This document shows, one piece after another, positions 9,573 to 18,080 of a stretch of DNA of 64,000 nucleotides; the stretch's first letter is position 1, and each line of letters opens with the position of its first letter. Origin of the DNA: Thermus aquaticus. Lineage in GTDB: Bacteria > Deinococcota > Deinococci > Deinococcales > Thermaceae. Both the position numbers and the translations under genes were made by a program. The notes below the pieces were generated by a model. That model saw only the letters and a program-made list of their open reading frames with translations, did no database searches and was not told where the DNA came from. The stretch covers positions 1,279,766 through 1,343,765 of the forward strand of contig NZ_LHCI01000106.1 of assembly GCF_001280255.1 (NCBI RefSeq), written 5' to 3'.

Positions 9573-11152
9573 TGGTGGAGATCCTGGACACCACGCTTCG
9601 CGACGGCACGCAAGGGGAGGGGATAAGCCTTTCCGTGGAGGACAAGGTGGCCATCGCCAAAAGGCTGGCCGCCTTCGGTATCCACCTCATTGAGGGGGGC
9701 TGGCCGGGCTCCAACCCCAAGGATGCCGAGTTCTTCGCCCGGATGAAGGGGGTGGACCTGGGGGAGTCCAGGCTTGCGGCCTTCGGGGCCACAAGGCGGA
9801 AGGGGCTCCTCCCCGAGGAGGACCCCTCGGTCCTGGCCCTCCTGGAGGCCGAGACCCCGGTGGTGGTCCTCTTCGGGAAGAGCTGGACCCTGCACGTGCT
9901 GGAGGCCTTGGAGACCTCCTTGGAGGAGAACCTCCGCATGGTGGAGGACACCGTGGCCTTCTTCGCCAGCCGGGGAAGGCGGGTCATTTACGACGCCGAG
10001 CACTTCTTTGATGGCTACAAGGAGGACCCCGGCTACGCCCTGGCCACCCTCGAGGCCGCCCTAAAGGGCGGGGCCGACACCCTGGTCCTCTGCGACACCA
10101 ACGGGGGCACCCTCCCCGAGGAGGTCTACGCCGTGACCAAGGTGGTGGTGGAGCGCTTTCCCGGGGTGAGGGTGGGCATCCACCCCCACAACGACGCCGA
10201 TCTGGCCGTGGCCAACGCCCTGGCGGCGGTAAGAGCCGGGGCCACCCACGTCCAGGGCACCATCAACGGCTACGGGGAGCGGTGTGGCAACCTGAACCTC
10301 ACGAGCTTCCTCCCCAACCTGGTCTTCAAGTACCACATCCCCGCCATCCCGCCGGAGAGGCTGAGGGGCCTGAAGGAGCTTTCCCACTTCGTGGACGAGA
10401 GGGCCAACCTCACCCCCAACCGCCGCGCTCCCTACGTGGGGGAGTCGGCCTTCGCCCACAAGGCGGGGGTCCACGTCTCGGCGGTCCTCAAGAACCCCCG
10501 CACCTACGAGCACATCCCCCCGGAGTGGGTGGGGAACGGGAGGCGCTTTCTGGTCTCCGACGTCTCGGGGCGCTCCAACCTTTTGGCCAAGCTCCAGGAG
10601 CTGGGGGTGGACCTCTCCAAGGAGGAGGCCAAGCGCCTTTTGGACGAGGTGAAGGCCCTGGAGTACGAGGGCTATGCCTTTGAGGGGGCGGAGGCCAGCT
10701 TCTACGTCCTGGCCCACCGGCTGAAGGGGGGAAGCCTTCCCTTCCAGGTGGAGGGGTTCTCGGTCTTCGTCCACGGCGCCGGCCTCGCCACCGCCTGGGC
10801 CGAGGCCACGGTGCGGGTCCGGGTGGGAAAGACCCTGGAGCACACCGCTGCCGAAAGCCCCTATGGCCCGGTGTCTGCCCTGGACCGGGCCTTCCGCAAG
10901 GCGGTTTTGGGGTTTTACCCGGAGCTGGCCGACGTTGAGCTCGCCGACTACAAAGTGCGCATCCTCTCGGGCCGGGAGGCGGGCACCAACAGCGGCGTGC
11001 GGGTGATGGTGGAGATGAAGCGGGGAGGGGAGCGCTTCAGCACCGTGGGGGCCAGCGAGAACATCCTCGAGGCCTCCCTCAAGGCCCTCACCGACGGCTA
11101 CGCCTACGCCCTCCTCTACCCCGTGCGCCAGGCTACGCCCAGCGCAGGCTGA
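9572..11152 (+). CDS. cimA: (R)-Citramalate synthase
   Basis: Paralogue of LeuA: DTTLRDGTQGEGISL at the N terminus and HPHNDADLAVANALAAVRAGA for metal binding, with a C-terminal regulatory domain. The DGTQGEG form of the first motif is typical of citramalate synthases, which condense acetyl-CoA and pyruvate to start threonine-independent isoleucine synthesis. 526 aa from ATG at 9572, which overlaps the leuA TGA by one base; GTG at 9569 is one codon earlier. The 3' end overlaps the convergent Uma2 gene by 20 bp. Homocitrate synthase is a less likely alternative. Confidence 0.88.
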   Translation: MVEILDTTLRDGTQGEGISLSVEDKVAIAKRLAAFGIHLIEGGWPGSNPKDAEFFARMKGVDLGESRLAAFGATRRKGLLPEEDPSVLALLEAETPVVVLFGKSWTLHVLEALETSLEENLRMVEDTVAFFASRGRRVIYDAEHFFDGYKEDPGYALATLEAALKGGADTLVLCDTNGGTLPEEVYAVTKVVVERFPGVRVGIHPHNDADLAVANALAAVRAGATHVQGTINGYGERCGNLNLTSFLPNLVFKYHIPAIPPERLRGLKELSHFVDERANLTPNRRAPYVGESAFAHKAGVHVSAVLKNPRTYEHIPPEWVGNGRRFLVSDVSGRSNLLAKLQELGVDLSKEEAKRLLDEVKALEYEGYAFEGAEASFYVLAHRLKGGSLPFQVEGFSVFVHGAGLATAWAEATVRVRVGKTLEHTAAESPYGPVSALDRAFRKAVLGFYPELADVELADYKVRILSGREAGTNSGVRVMVEMKRGGERFSTVGASENILEASLKALTDGYAYALLYPVRQATPSAG

Positions 11153-11657
11153 CCTCGGGGAGGAGGGTGGGGCTCACTTCTTCCTCGGGGGAGAGGAGCC
11201 GGATCTCCCGGTAGCGGCCGCCCCGGGGGTCCCGGTAGACCTCCAGGAGGTTCTCCTTCAGGTTCACGAGCCAGACCTCGGGGATGCCCGCCTCGGCGTA
11301 GAGGGGAAGCTTCACCTCCCGGTCAAACTCCAAGGAGGTGTCGGCCACCTCTACGAGGAGGAGGACATCTTCCGGAGCGGGGAGTTTTTCCCGGTAGCGG
11401 TCCAGGGGTGGCCTCAGAACCATGAGGTCGGGCTCGGGCTCAGAGTCCTCGGAAAGCCTCAGGGGGGACTGGACTAGGACCACCGCCTTACCTCTAAGGG
11501 TCTCCTGAAGCCTTGCGTCCAGCTGGGCTACCTTGTGCACGTGCTTGGGTCCGATGGGGCTCATCTGGTACACCTCTCCCCTCAGGAGCTCCACGTGGGG
11601 CACCCCCTGGAAGGCCCGCTCAAACTCCTCTACCCGGAAGCGGTAGCGGGTGGCCAT
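11133..11657 (-). CDS. Uma2-family (DUF820) putative endonuclease
   Basis: 174 aa. The PD-(D/E)XK-type core is visible: VELLRGEVYQMSPIGPKH (Glu in ELLRGE), then EPEPDLMVL (catalytic Asp) and LLLVEVADTSLEFD (Glu-x-Val pair), then DREVKLPLYAEAGIPEVWLV. The family is large, common in Thermus and cyanobacteria, and of unproven role. A -10-like CATAAT (minus strand, 11669 to 11664) lies 6 bp before the ATG, so it is probably leaderless. Two relatives are in the window, one intact (20940) and one broken (62218). Confidence 0.85.
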   Translation of the reverse strand: MATRYRFRVEEFERAFQGVPHVELLRGEVYQMSPIGPKHVHKVAQLDARLQETLRGKAVVLVQSPLRLSEDSEPEPDLMVLRPPLDRYREKLPAPEDVLLLVEVADTSLEFDREVKLPLYAEAGIPEVWLVNLKENLLEVYRDPRGGRYREIRLLSPEEEVSPTLLPEVSLRWA

Positions 11658-11687
11658 ACCCCTATTATGTCCTTTTCTCCTGCCTTA

Positions 11688-11752
11688 CTGGCCCGGGGAA
11701 GCCCTTTTGCCGGGGCCCCCATGCTAGCGCAAGCCAGCATGGGGTGGTGTTA
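11688..11752. repeat. Palindromic intergenic element, family 2, copy b
   Basis: Same core as at 3036-3110: TTTTGCCGGGGCCCC then stem CCCCATGCTAGC / GCCAGCATGGGG around GCAA, with one stem mismatch relative to copy a. The TTA at 11750-11752 is the reverse complement of the stop codon of the ABC permease, so the stem again begins within about 5 bp of a 3' end. The distal TGGTAACTTC part is replaced by a shorter GGGGAAGCCC. Confidence 0.8.
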
Positions 11753-12526
11753 TGCCCCCTGGCCCGAGTAGCGCTTAAGGCCAAGCCAAAAGAGGAGGCG
11801 GGCCAGGAGGAGGAAGGCCACACCCCAGAGGAGCATGATCCAAAGCCCCGGGAAAAGGGCCACCTCCTGCCCCGCCAGGAGGGCGGCGGGCAGGTAGACC
11901 AGGTAGGGGAAGGGGGTGAGGAGGGCGAGCTCCCTTAGGGGCTCGGGGAAGACCTCGAGGGGGGCGATGGTCCCCGAGAGGAAGAGGTAGAGAAGGAAGA
12001 AGACCTCCTCCACGCTGGTGGCCCGTTCCGTCCAGAAGGTGAGCATGGCCGTGGTGTACTGCATGGTGTAGCGGAGCAGGAAGGCCAGGAGGGTGAGGAG
12101 AAGGCCCAAAAGGAAGGGGCCTGGTTCGGGGGTAAAGCGGGCCTCGGGGAAGAGGTAGAAGAAGAGGAGGGTGAGGAGGACCACGAAGGGGAGCCTGGCC
12201 AGCCTCTCGGCCACGTGGGCCGCCAGGTGGTCCAAGAAGGGGTCTAGGGGGCGGAGGAGGCGGAAGGAGAGCCGGCCCTCCACCACGTCCCGCTCAAACT
12301 CCCACACCACCCAGACCACCGTGGCCTGGCGCACCAGGAAGACCATGAGGAAGTAGCGGGCGAACTCCCCCGAGGAGAGGGGGGAGCCCCCGCCCCGGGC
12401 GGCCTCGGTCCAGACCCCCATAAGGATGAGGGGAAGAAGCCCGGCCAAGGCCCAGAGAAAGAGCTCCGCCCGGTACTCCAGCATGTAGGCCAGGTAGACG
12501 GCGAGAAGGGTCTTGGCCTTCCTCAT
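11750..12526 (-). CDS. ABC-2 type exporter permease (first of two)
   Basis: 258 aa with about six hydrophobic segments, and the RPLDPFLDHLAAHVAERL and LFLSGTIAPLEVFPEPLRELALLTPFPYLVYLPAA segments typical of the ABC-2/DUF990 permease family. Its ATG overlaps the stop of the ATPase gene by 4 bp. With the divergent permease at 13545 it would form a heterodimeric exporter driven by the ATPase at 12523. Substrate unknown. Confidence 0.85.
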   Translation of the reverse strand: MRKAKTLLAVYLAYMLEYRAELFLWALAGLLPLILMGVWTEAARGGGSPLSSGEFARYFLMVFLVRQATVVWVVWEFERDVVEGRLSFRLLRPLDPFLDHLAAHVAERLARLPFVVLLTLLFFYLFPEARFTPEPGPFLLGLLLTLLAFLLRYTMQYTTAMLTFWTERATSVEEVFFLLYLFLSGTIAPLEVFPEPLRELALLTPFPYLVYLPAALLAGQEVALFPGLWIMLLWGVAFLLLARLLFWLGLKRYSGQGA

Positions 12527-13521
12527 AGGGCCTCCATTGGGCTTTTGAAGACCCGGGCGATGACCTCCTCCAGAGGAGGGTCCCGCACCTCCAGGTCCTC
12601 CACGGGAAGCCTCTTGAGGATCTCGGCCACCCTTTCGGTGAGCCTCTCCCGGGGCACGAGGAGCCTCACCTCCCGCCCTTCCAGCTCCCGCACCTCGCCG
12701 AAGGGGAGGAAGGCCTCCCGGGGCAAGGGGTGCTTCAGGGTGAGCCCCACCTCCCGGTAAGGGGCGAAGCGGTCCAGGAGGCCCTCGAGGGCCCCGTCGT
12801 AGAGAAGCCTCCCCTGGTGGATGACCAGGACCCTCGGGCAGAGGGCGGCGATGTCGGCCATGTAGTGGCTGGTGAGGAGGACCGTGGCCCCATAGCGGCG
12901 GTTGTACTCGCGGATGAACTCCCGCACGGCCACCTGGGCGTTCACGTCCAGGCCCAGGGTGGGCTCGTCCAGGAAGAGCACCTCCGGGCGGTGGAGGAGG
13001 GCGGCCAAAAGCTCCGCCTTCATCCTCTCCCCCAAGGAGAGCTTCCGCACAGGTTGGTGGAGCCTTTCCGTGAGGGAAAGCATCTCGGCAAGCTCCAGGA
13101 CCCGCTTCCTGAACTCGCCCTCCGGCACCTCGTAGATGGCGGCGTTCAGACGGAAGGAGTCCATGGCGGGCAGGTCCCAGATGAGCTGTTGCTTGTTGCC
13201 CATGACCAGGGTGATCTTCTTCAAGAAGGCCTTTTCCCGCCTCTGGGGCACGTGCCCGGCCACCAGGGCCCTGCCCCTCGTGGGGTGGACCAGGCCGGTC
13301 AGCATCTTCAGGGTGGTGGTCTTGCCCGCCCCGTTGGGACCCAGGAAGCCCACCACCTCCCCGGGATGTATCCGAAAGGAAACCCCTTCCACCGCTCGGA
13401 TGGTGTGGTACTGGCGGCGGAAGAAGTGGCGTAGGGTGCCAAGGAGGGTCTCTTCCTTCCTGGCTACCCGGTAGTGCCGGGTGAGGTCCTCCGCTAGCAC
13501 GATGGGGCTTGCGCCCGCCAT
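12523..13521 (-). CDS. ABC exporter ATP-binding protein
   Basis: 332 aa. Walker A GPNGAGKTTTLK at residues ~59-70, signature-like KLSLGERMKAELLAALLHRPE (LSLGE rather than LSGGQ), Walker B EVLFLDEPTLGLD and the H-loop LLTSHYM. The N-terminal extension and the ~80-residue C-terminal tail with LEGREVRLLVPRE are typical of the DUF990-linked ABC-2 ATPases. The ATG is 7 bp from a minus-strand -10 TAGACT (13534 to 13529), consistent with a leaderless transcript covering this gene and the permease at 11750. Confidence 0.9.
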   Translation of the reverse strand: MAGASPIVLAEDLTRHYRVARKEETLLGTLRHFFRRQYHTIRAVEGVSFRIHPGEVVGFLGPNGAGKTTTLKMLTGLVHPTRGRALVAGHVPQRREKAFLKKITLVMGNKQQLIWDLPAMDSFRLNAAIYEVPEGEFRKRVLELAEMLSLTERLHQPVRKLSLGERMKAELLAALLHRPEVLFLDEPTLGLDVNAQVAVREFIREYNRRYGATVLLTSHYMADIAALCPRVLVIHQGRLLYDGALEGLLDRFAPYREVGLTLKHPLPREAFLPFGEVRELEGREVRLLVPRERLTERVAEILKRLPVEDLEVRDPPLEEVIARVFKSPMEAL

Positions 13522-13528
13522 GCCTCCA

Positions 13529-13538
13529 AGTCTACCCT
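13529..13538. promoter_or_regulatory. Overlapping divergent -10 boxes of the split ABC exporter
   Basis: Within AGTCTACCCT, the minus strand reads TAGACT (13534 to 13529), 7 bp before the ATPase ATG, and the plus strand reads TACCCT (13533-13538), 6 bp before the permease GTG at 13545. The boxes share two base pairs, so the two leaderless promoters cannot be open at the same time on one DNA molecule. Confidence 0.5.
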
Positions 13539-13544
13539 GGAAAG

Positions 13545-14321
13545 GTGCGCTACCTTAGGGTCTTCCGCCTCTTTCTCCTCACCAGCCTGGCGGCGGAGAT
13601 GGAGTACCGGGGGAACTTCCTCCTCGGGCTCCTCTCCTCCTTCCTCACCCTAGTTGGGGCCCTTTTCGGCCTCGCCCTCCTCTACCAGGGGGGGTACCGG
13701 CCGGGGGGCTGGGCCTGGGAGGAGGCCCTTTTGGTCCTCGCCGCCTTCACCCTTTTGCAGGGGCTGGCCTCCACCCTCCTGGCCCCCAACCTCAACAAGA
13801 TCGTGGAGCACGTGCAGCAGGGCACCTTGGACTTCGTCCTCCTGAAGCCCATAGATCCCCAGTTCTGGCTCTCCTTGCGGGCCTTCTCCCCCTGGGGCCT
13901 GGGGGACCTCGCCCTGGGCCTTGGCCTCCTCCTCTATGGGGGGCTTCGCCTGGGGCTTTCCCCTCTGGACTTCGCCCTTTTTGCCCTTTACTTCGCCCTG
14001 GGAGCGGTGATCCTCTACAGCCTTTGGTTCCTTCTGGCCACCACCAGCATCTGGTTTGTGAAGATTTACAACGTCACCGAGGTCCTCAGGGGGCTTCTGG
14101 AAGCGGGGCGGTTTCCCGTGGGGGCTTACCCCGCCCTTTACCGGGTCTTCTTCACCTTCGTGGTGCCGGTGGCCTTTCTCACCACCGTGCCCGCCGAGGC
14201 GGCCCTCAAGAGAGGGGAAGCCCCCCTGCTTCTCGCCGGGGGGCTCGCCCTCCTCCTCTTCCTCCTGGCCCGGGGCTTCTTCCTGCTGGCCCTCAGGAGC
14301 TACACCTCAGCGAGCAGCTAG
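13545..14321 (+). CDS. ABC-2 type exporter permease (second of two)
   Basis: 258 aa, about six membrane segments, with EMEYRGNFLLGLLSSFLTLVG near the start and LLKPIDPQFWLSLRAF in the middle, matching ABC-2/DUF990 permeases such as the one at 11750. GTG at 13545 is chosen because a -10 TACCCT lies 6 bp upstream; a TTG at 13509 is also in frame but would overlap the ATPase gene. Together with the two minus-strand genes it completes one exporter. Confidence 0.85.
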   Translation: MRYLRVFRLFLLTSLAAEMEYRGNFLLGLLSSFLTLVGALFGLALLYQGGYRPGGWAWEEALLVLAAFTLLQGLASTLLAPNLNKIVEHVQQGTLDFVLLKPIDPQFWLSLRAFSPWGLGDLALGLGLLLYGGLRLGLSPLDFALFALYFALGAVILYSLWFLLATTSIWFVKIYNVTEVLRGLLEAGRFPVGAYPALYRVFFTFVVPVAFLTTVPAEAALKRGEAPLLLAGGLALLLFLLARGFFLLALRSYTSASS

Positions 14322-14365
14322 GGCAAAGTTCCCGCTATCCCTTCTACTTTCTTTTTTCTTTGCCC
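14321..14365. other. Inverted repeat around a pyrimidine tract downstream of the ABC permease
   Basis: GGGCAAAG (14321-14328) and CTTTGCCC (14358-14365) are perfect 8-bp arms about 29 bp apart, enclosing a pyrimidine-rich stretch (CTTCTACTTTCTTTTTTC). It lies between the convergent ends of the permease and comZ. It could pair to bring both 3' ends into a hairpin, but it lacks the T-tract placement of an intrinsic terminator. Confidence 0.35.
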
Positions 14366-14400
14366 CGAAAGGACCTCCACCTGCGGGAAGCTTTCCCAGT

Positions 14401-16248
14401 CTAGGGACGCTCAAACTCTCTGAGGAAGCGCTCCTGCTTCAGGTAGACGAACCGTGGGGAGAGGGGCGGGAGTTGGCTCTGGGAGAAGCGGACATCGTAG
14501 GACCATTGGCGCCTTGGCGCCTCGTAGGTGCCGTGGAAGGTGGCGTAGCCGTTGCAGTTGTCCATACCATAGCACCACCTTCCTGCTGCCTTCCTGGGGC
14601 TACCGAGGTTGACGAAGGACCCCCTATAGGTAAAGGTCACGAACGTGCGGTTGCTCCCTGATGACCACTGCCAGGCCTCGTGGAAACGGGGGTAGTTTTC
14701 CAGGCCACCATTGTACTGACCCCTGTCTTGGCCCCCCACCCCCTCCACTCCTCCCGTGGTGTCTGTGCCCGATAGGAAGGCGGCGTTAACCTCTGTCTCG
14801 CTAGCCCGCCTCTGGGCCAGGGGTTGACGGCTCCTGTGATCGCTGTCCCAAGCGTTGGACAAGATGTTGATGGCGTCCGCCAGAAAAGCCGCCGGGATCC
14901 AGTTTTCGTTGCGGTTGAAGTCCCCTTGGATGTAGGCCGGTTGGTCGCTGACGATGGTGAGGCCACGGGGACGGGGAGCGCCCGGTATAGACGAACCGAT
15001 GTAGGCCCCATTTCGGATGCGCACCCCATAACCGTTCCCTCGGGCACGGCTGTTTGGCCCGTGGACGGTCAGGTGGAAGACCAGACCCCCGTAGGTGGCA
15101 TCATCGAGCCTCACCCCCCCTCCCAAGAGGTTACGGAGGTGGACACAATCCAGGAGGGCTCGGAGGTCTACCTCCAGCATCTGGATTGCCTTCCCCTCCC
15201 GGTTGTCAAAGAAGGTGTTGCTGTAGCCCACGGCCCTCCCGGGGGGACCCCCGATGGTTCCGGGGCAGACGTTTAGATCTGAGGTGGCAAAGAAATCCAC
15301 ATTCCCGTCCTGGCGGACAACCTCTACGGTGGGCGGGTTGTTAAAGAGGTTTAGCCTGAGGCGCAGGTGCGCTTGGGAAAAATACGTCCTCCCAGGATCG
15401 GGGTCCAGCTCTTCTGGGGCCGGAACGGTGACCCGGTTTACCCCCACCTGGATGCGGCCCCCCCATGGGGCCACCTCGCTTTGGCTGTAGGCCCGTCGAG
15501 TTCCGCCTTGGCACTGCAAGCGGCGGTAAACTCCGTCAGCTCCGCGAATTTCAACAATGCCAGTAGTGTCAGTTTCTCTGCAAACGTTTTCGTCCTTCCT
15601 GCCGCGGAAAAGTCTACCTGCGGTGCTCGTTTGGCCTTCAATGGTTAGGATTTCTCCGGGTCCTAAGTATAAGTCCCCGTTGGTGTGAACCCGACCGTTC
15701 AAGGTCATGGGAGGACCAGGGTTGATCTCCAGGTCCTTGTCGTAAAAGGCGGCGAACTGGAACACGGGAACTAGGCGGCTCTTGAAGACCATCTCCAGTA
15801 TTGCCTCAGTCCGGCCGTCGGGGCCGATGGCTTCGGAGAAGAGGGAGTAACGGTACTCCTGAGCCTCCAGGTTCCCAAAGAGCTCTCCGGGTGGGATCCG
15901 CACGGTTTGCGGGTTACCAGGAGGCTCCACCATATAGGTGCGCACCGTCCGCCCGGATATGGTGTAGGTCTTGCAGGCAAAATCCCCGGAACCTTGGTTG
16001 CTCCCCTGGCAGCGGTTGTTCCCTGAGGGGCTGGTTCCCGAGGGCCTCCCGTAGCCTAGAAACCTGGCCCGGACCTCTTCGGCCCTGAGGTTCAGCCCCG
16101 CTTCGGCGGCGTAAAACCCCGTGGTCTGCCGCACACTGGCCTGGGTGGCCCCGAGCTCAATCCGCGTCAGGGTGAAGTAGGCGGTGAGCAGGGACATGAG
16201 GACCACCAGCATGATGAGCACGGTCACCAGGGCAAAACCCTTCCTCAT
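14401..16248 (-). CDS. comZ: ComZ-like pilin-type competence protein
   Basis: 615 aa. It starts with a short type III signal peptide, MRKGFALVTVLIMLVVLM, followed by the PilX-like pilin helix, then a very long extracellular domain rich in Asn, Gly and aromatic residues with several Cys. In T. thermophilus ComZ is a pilin-fold protein with a large beta-solenoid insert that sits at the pilus tip and is required for DNA uptake; position after three minor pilins and domain plan match. The +5 Glu of normal pilins is absent (FALVT). In T. thermophilus pilA4 follows comZ; here the next gene is on the other strand. Confidence 0.85.
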   Translation of the reverse strand: MRKGFALVTVLIMLVVLMSLLTAYFTLTRIELGATQASVRQTTGFYAAEAGLNLRAEEVRARFLGYGRPSGTSPSGNNRCQGSNQGSGDFACKTYTISGRTVRTYMVEPPGNPQTVRIPPGELFGNLEAQEYRYSLFSEAIGPDGRTEAILEMVFKSRLVPVFQFAAFYDKDLEINPGPPMTLNGRVHTNGDLYLGPGEILTIEGQTSTAGRLFRGRKDENVCRETDTTGIVEIRGADGVYRRLQCQGGTRRAYSQSEVAPWGGRIQVGVNRVTVPAPEELDPDPGRTYFSQAHLRLRLNLFNNPPTVEVVRQDGNVDFFATSDLNVCPGTIGGPPGRAVGYSNTFFDNREGKAIQMLEVDLRALLDCVHLRNLLGGGVRLDDATYGGLVFHLTVHGPNSRARGNGYGVRIRNGAYIGSSIPGAPRPRGLTIVSDQPAYIQGDFNRNENWIPAAFLADAINILSNAWDSDHRSRQPLAQRRASETEVNAAFLSGTDTTGGVEGVGGQDRGQYNGGLENYPRFHEAWQWSSGSNRTFVTFTYRGSFVNLGSPRKAAGRWCYGMDNCNGYATFHGTYEAPRRQWSYDVRFSQSQLPPLSPRFVYLKQERFLREFERP

Positions 16249-16261
16249 CCCATCCTCCTCT

Positions 16262-17167
16262 CTAGTGGGAGAAGACGTTTCGCGGGACCGCCCGGGTGGA
16301 CGGCGCCCGCTCCACGTTGCCTAACCGGCTTCTCACAGTCACCTCCACGTACTCCAGAGAGGTCCAGCTCACCCCAGGGGGAGGGAAGTCGGTGTAGGTG
16401 CTGTTCCCGGCTCTGGCCTTGATCTGTAAGCCGACCACGTCCCCGACCAGACCCCTGCCCCCTCCCCCGTTCTCGGCCAGGTTCAGGACGGTTCCCGAAA
16501 GGAAGTAACGCCTTTCCTCAAGTATGTAGAGCCTGGACAGGGGACCATAGCTGTTCTGCCAGCGGTCTCGGTTGCCTTTATGGATATGCACTCCGGACCT
16601 GTCTTCGCCGTCGTAATCAAACCACTCCCCTCTGCCTCTGCCCGTGCTCGGGTCGTGGATGTAAACCCGGACCACCTCCCTGCGGTTGCCTGTCTGGCAG
16701 GCGGGATCCCCGTCCAGGCCGCAACGGTAGTTCCTCCAGGCGTCTATCCGGTCGTCAAATCCGTTTCCGTCTTCATCGCGGAACCGACAAGCTTCGATGT
16801 ATTCCGTGGAGGCGTTCCGCGGAGGATTCCTATCGGCCACCGGGATGTTGTCCTGGTTGCCGCTTATACCGTTCCTGTCGCATAGGCTCAACACAACGTC
16901 AAAGAGGTTCCTCCGCAACACCAATTCTGTGCCGTTCCTTACCTCCACCGCCGGGAAGTCCAGGGGCAGCCTTTCCCCCGCCTGGCGCAGGTCGGCGACC
17001 AGAATGTCCAGCGCGGCCCGCAGGTTTTGATTGGCCGCAGTACGGTTCTGGTCCAGCGCATAGAGCCCCCTCTGCCCCAGGGTGGTGCTGAGGATGACTC
17101 CCAGAAGCAGGCTTGCGATGCCCAGGGCTACCAGGATCTCCACCAGCGTAAAGCCTCCTCTCCTCAT
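16262..17167 (-). CDS. pilA3: Minor pilin, PilW-like (PilA3)
   Basis: 301 aa. The prepilin peptidase site is G|FTLVE in MRRGGFTLVEILVALGIASLLLG, with the invariant Gly and +5 Glu, then the hydrophobic helix. The extracellular part contains several Cys (CDRNGISGN, ACRFRDEDGNGFDDR, YRCGLDGDPACQ); the DEDGNGFDD stretch looks like a Ca2+-binding loop. Third gene of the pilA1-pilA2-pilA3-comZ operon, required in T. thermophilus for pilus assembly and natural transformation. Confidence 0.85.
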   Translation of the reverse strand: MRRGGFTLVEILVALGIASLLLGVILSTTLGQRGLYALDQNRTAANQNLRAALDILVADLRQAGERLPLDFPAVEVRNGTELVLRRNLFDVVLSLCDRNGISGNQDNIPVADRNPPRNASTEYIEACRFRDEDGNGFDDRIDAWRNYRCGLDGDPACQTGNRREVVRVYIHDPSTGRGRGEWFDYDGEDRSGVHIHKGNRDRWQNSYGPLSRLYILEERRYFLSGTVLNLAENGGGGRGLVGDVVGLQIKARAGNSTYTDFPPPGVSWTSLEYVEVTVRSRLGNVERAPSTRAVPRNVFSH

Positions 17168-17179
17168 TCCGGCACCTCC

Positions 17180-17551
17180 TTACCGCAACTGGGTGAAGAC
17201 CGTCTCCACCCGATAGACCGGCTGGTCCTCGTTGCCCAAAAAGACCTGGACCGTGATGTGGCGGGCCCCCCGGCCGCAAAGCCGCCGGTTTTGGCAGTAG
17301 CAGGTCTCCACCTTGAAGCTTCGGCCGGACCGCGTGACGGCACGTTCACTGCACCCTTGAGAAGGCAGGCTCTGGGGGTTGAGGAGCCTCAGGCCTTCTA
17401 GTGTTTCCTGGGCCACGGTTACGGCCGCGCTGCGGACCTCGGATCGGGTGTTCACCTGGAGGTAGGTGATGAAACCGCCTAGAATAGGCCCCAGCAAGGC
17501 AAGGATAGCCAGGGCTACCAGAACCTCCACTAGAGTCAGGCCTTTTCTCAT
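17180..17551 (-). CDS. pilA2: Minor pilin, PilV-like (PilA2)
   Basis: 123 aa. Prepilin site G|LTLVE in MRKGLTLVEVLVALAIL followed by a single hydrophobic helix, then VNTRSEVRSAAVTVAQETLEGLR, which is the continuing pilin alpha-1 helix. Four Cys residues are clustered in the C-terminal half (GCSER, TCYCQNRRLCG). Its ATG overlaps the pilA1 stop by 4 bp, so the two are coupled. Numbering follows the T. thermophilus gene order. Confidence 0.85.
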   Translation of the reverse strand: MRKGLTLVEVLVALAILALLGPILGGFITYLQVNTRSEVRSAAVTVAQETLEGLRLLNPQSLPSQGCSERAVTRSGRSFKVETCYCQNRRLCGRGARHITVQVFLGNEDQPVYRVETVFTQLR

Positions 17552-18009
17552 TGCCGTACCACCCCCCCTCCCAGGAAGAGTCTTAGGGTCGCCTGTCTGC
17601 CTTGACGGTCGGTGAAGCGGTAGTACGGATCCCCGGAGTGGCTGCTAGCGTTCAGCAGGACCATAAGACCCCGGCTGTTGAAGCAGGGCACACCCCCTTG
17701 GGGCGTGAAGGTCACGGCGACCTCAGGCGGGATTTCCACCTGAAGCGCGAGATCCTCAGTGAAGGAGGTACTCCGACAGGTGGAGGCGTAGGCAGCTTTT
17801 AGCCGATTTCCCTCGAGGGTGATGCGGTATGCGGAGGTAGTGGCCATGGCCTTGGAGCGTACCTGCTTCACGAATCCTTCGGTTCGGGAAAGCGCATCCT
17901 GCAGGGGGTTATAAAAGGGACGGACATTCAGGGCCATAATGCCGGAGGCAACGGCTAGAACGGCCAGGACCACCACCAGCTCTACCAAGGTTAGGCCTTT
18001 TGGTATCAT
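17548..18009 (-). CDS. pilA1: Minor pilin, GspH/FimT-like (PilA1)
   Basis: 153 aa from ATG at 18009: MIPKG|LTLVELVVVLAVLA gives a normal prepilin peptidase site, and a -10 TATCCT (minus strand, 18022 to 18017) lies 7 bp upstream. A longer reading from 18054 would put 15 extra residues in front of the signal, so it is rejected. The rest resembles GspH/FimT minor pseudopilins (FVKQVRSKAMATTSAYRITLE). First gene of the competence-pilus operon. Confidence 0.85.
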   Translation of the reverse strand: MIPKGLTLVELVVVLAVLAVASGIMALNVRPFYNPLQDALSRTEGFVKQVRSKAMATTSAYRITLEGNRLKAAYASTCRSTSFTEDLALQVEIPPEVAVTFTPQGGVPCFNSRGLMVLLNASSHSGDPYYRFTDRQGRQATLRLFLGGGVVRQ

Positions 18010-18080
18010 CTCGCATAGGATAGCAAGGGGGCATGGGACATCGGTATCCCCCAAATGGGGGGGTAGAATGGCCTGACGTG

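Noticed and set aside
17548-18054. pilA1 start at 18054
   Set aside because: It would add residues before the prepilin leader, which must be short; ATG at 18009 has a -10 box at the right spacing.
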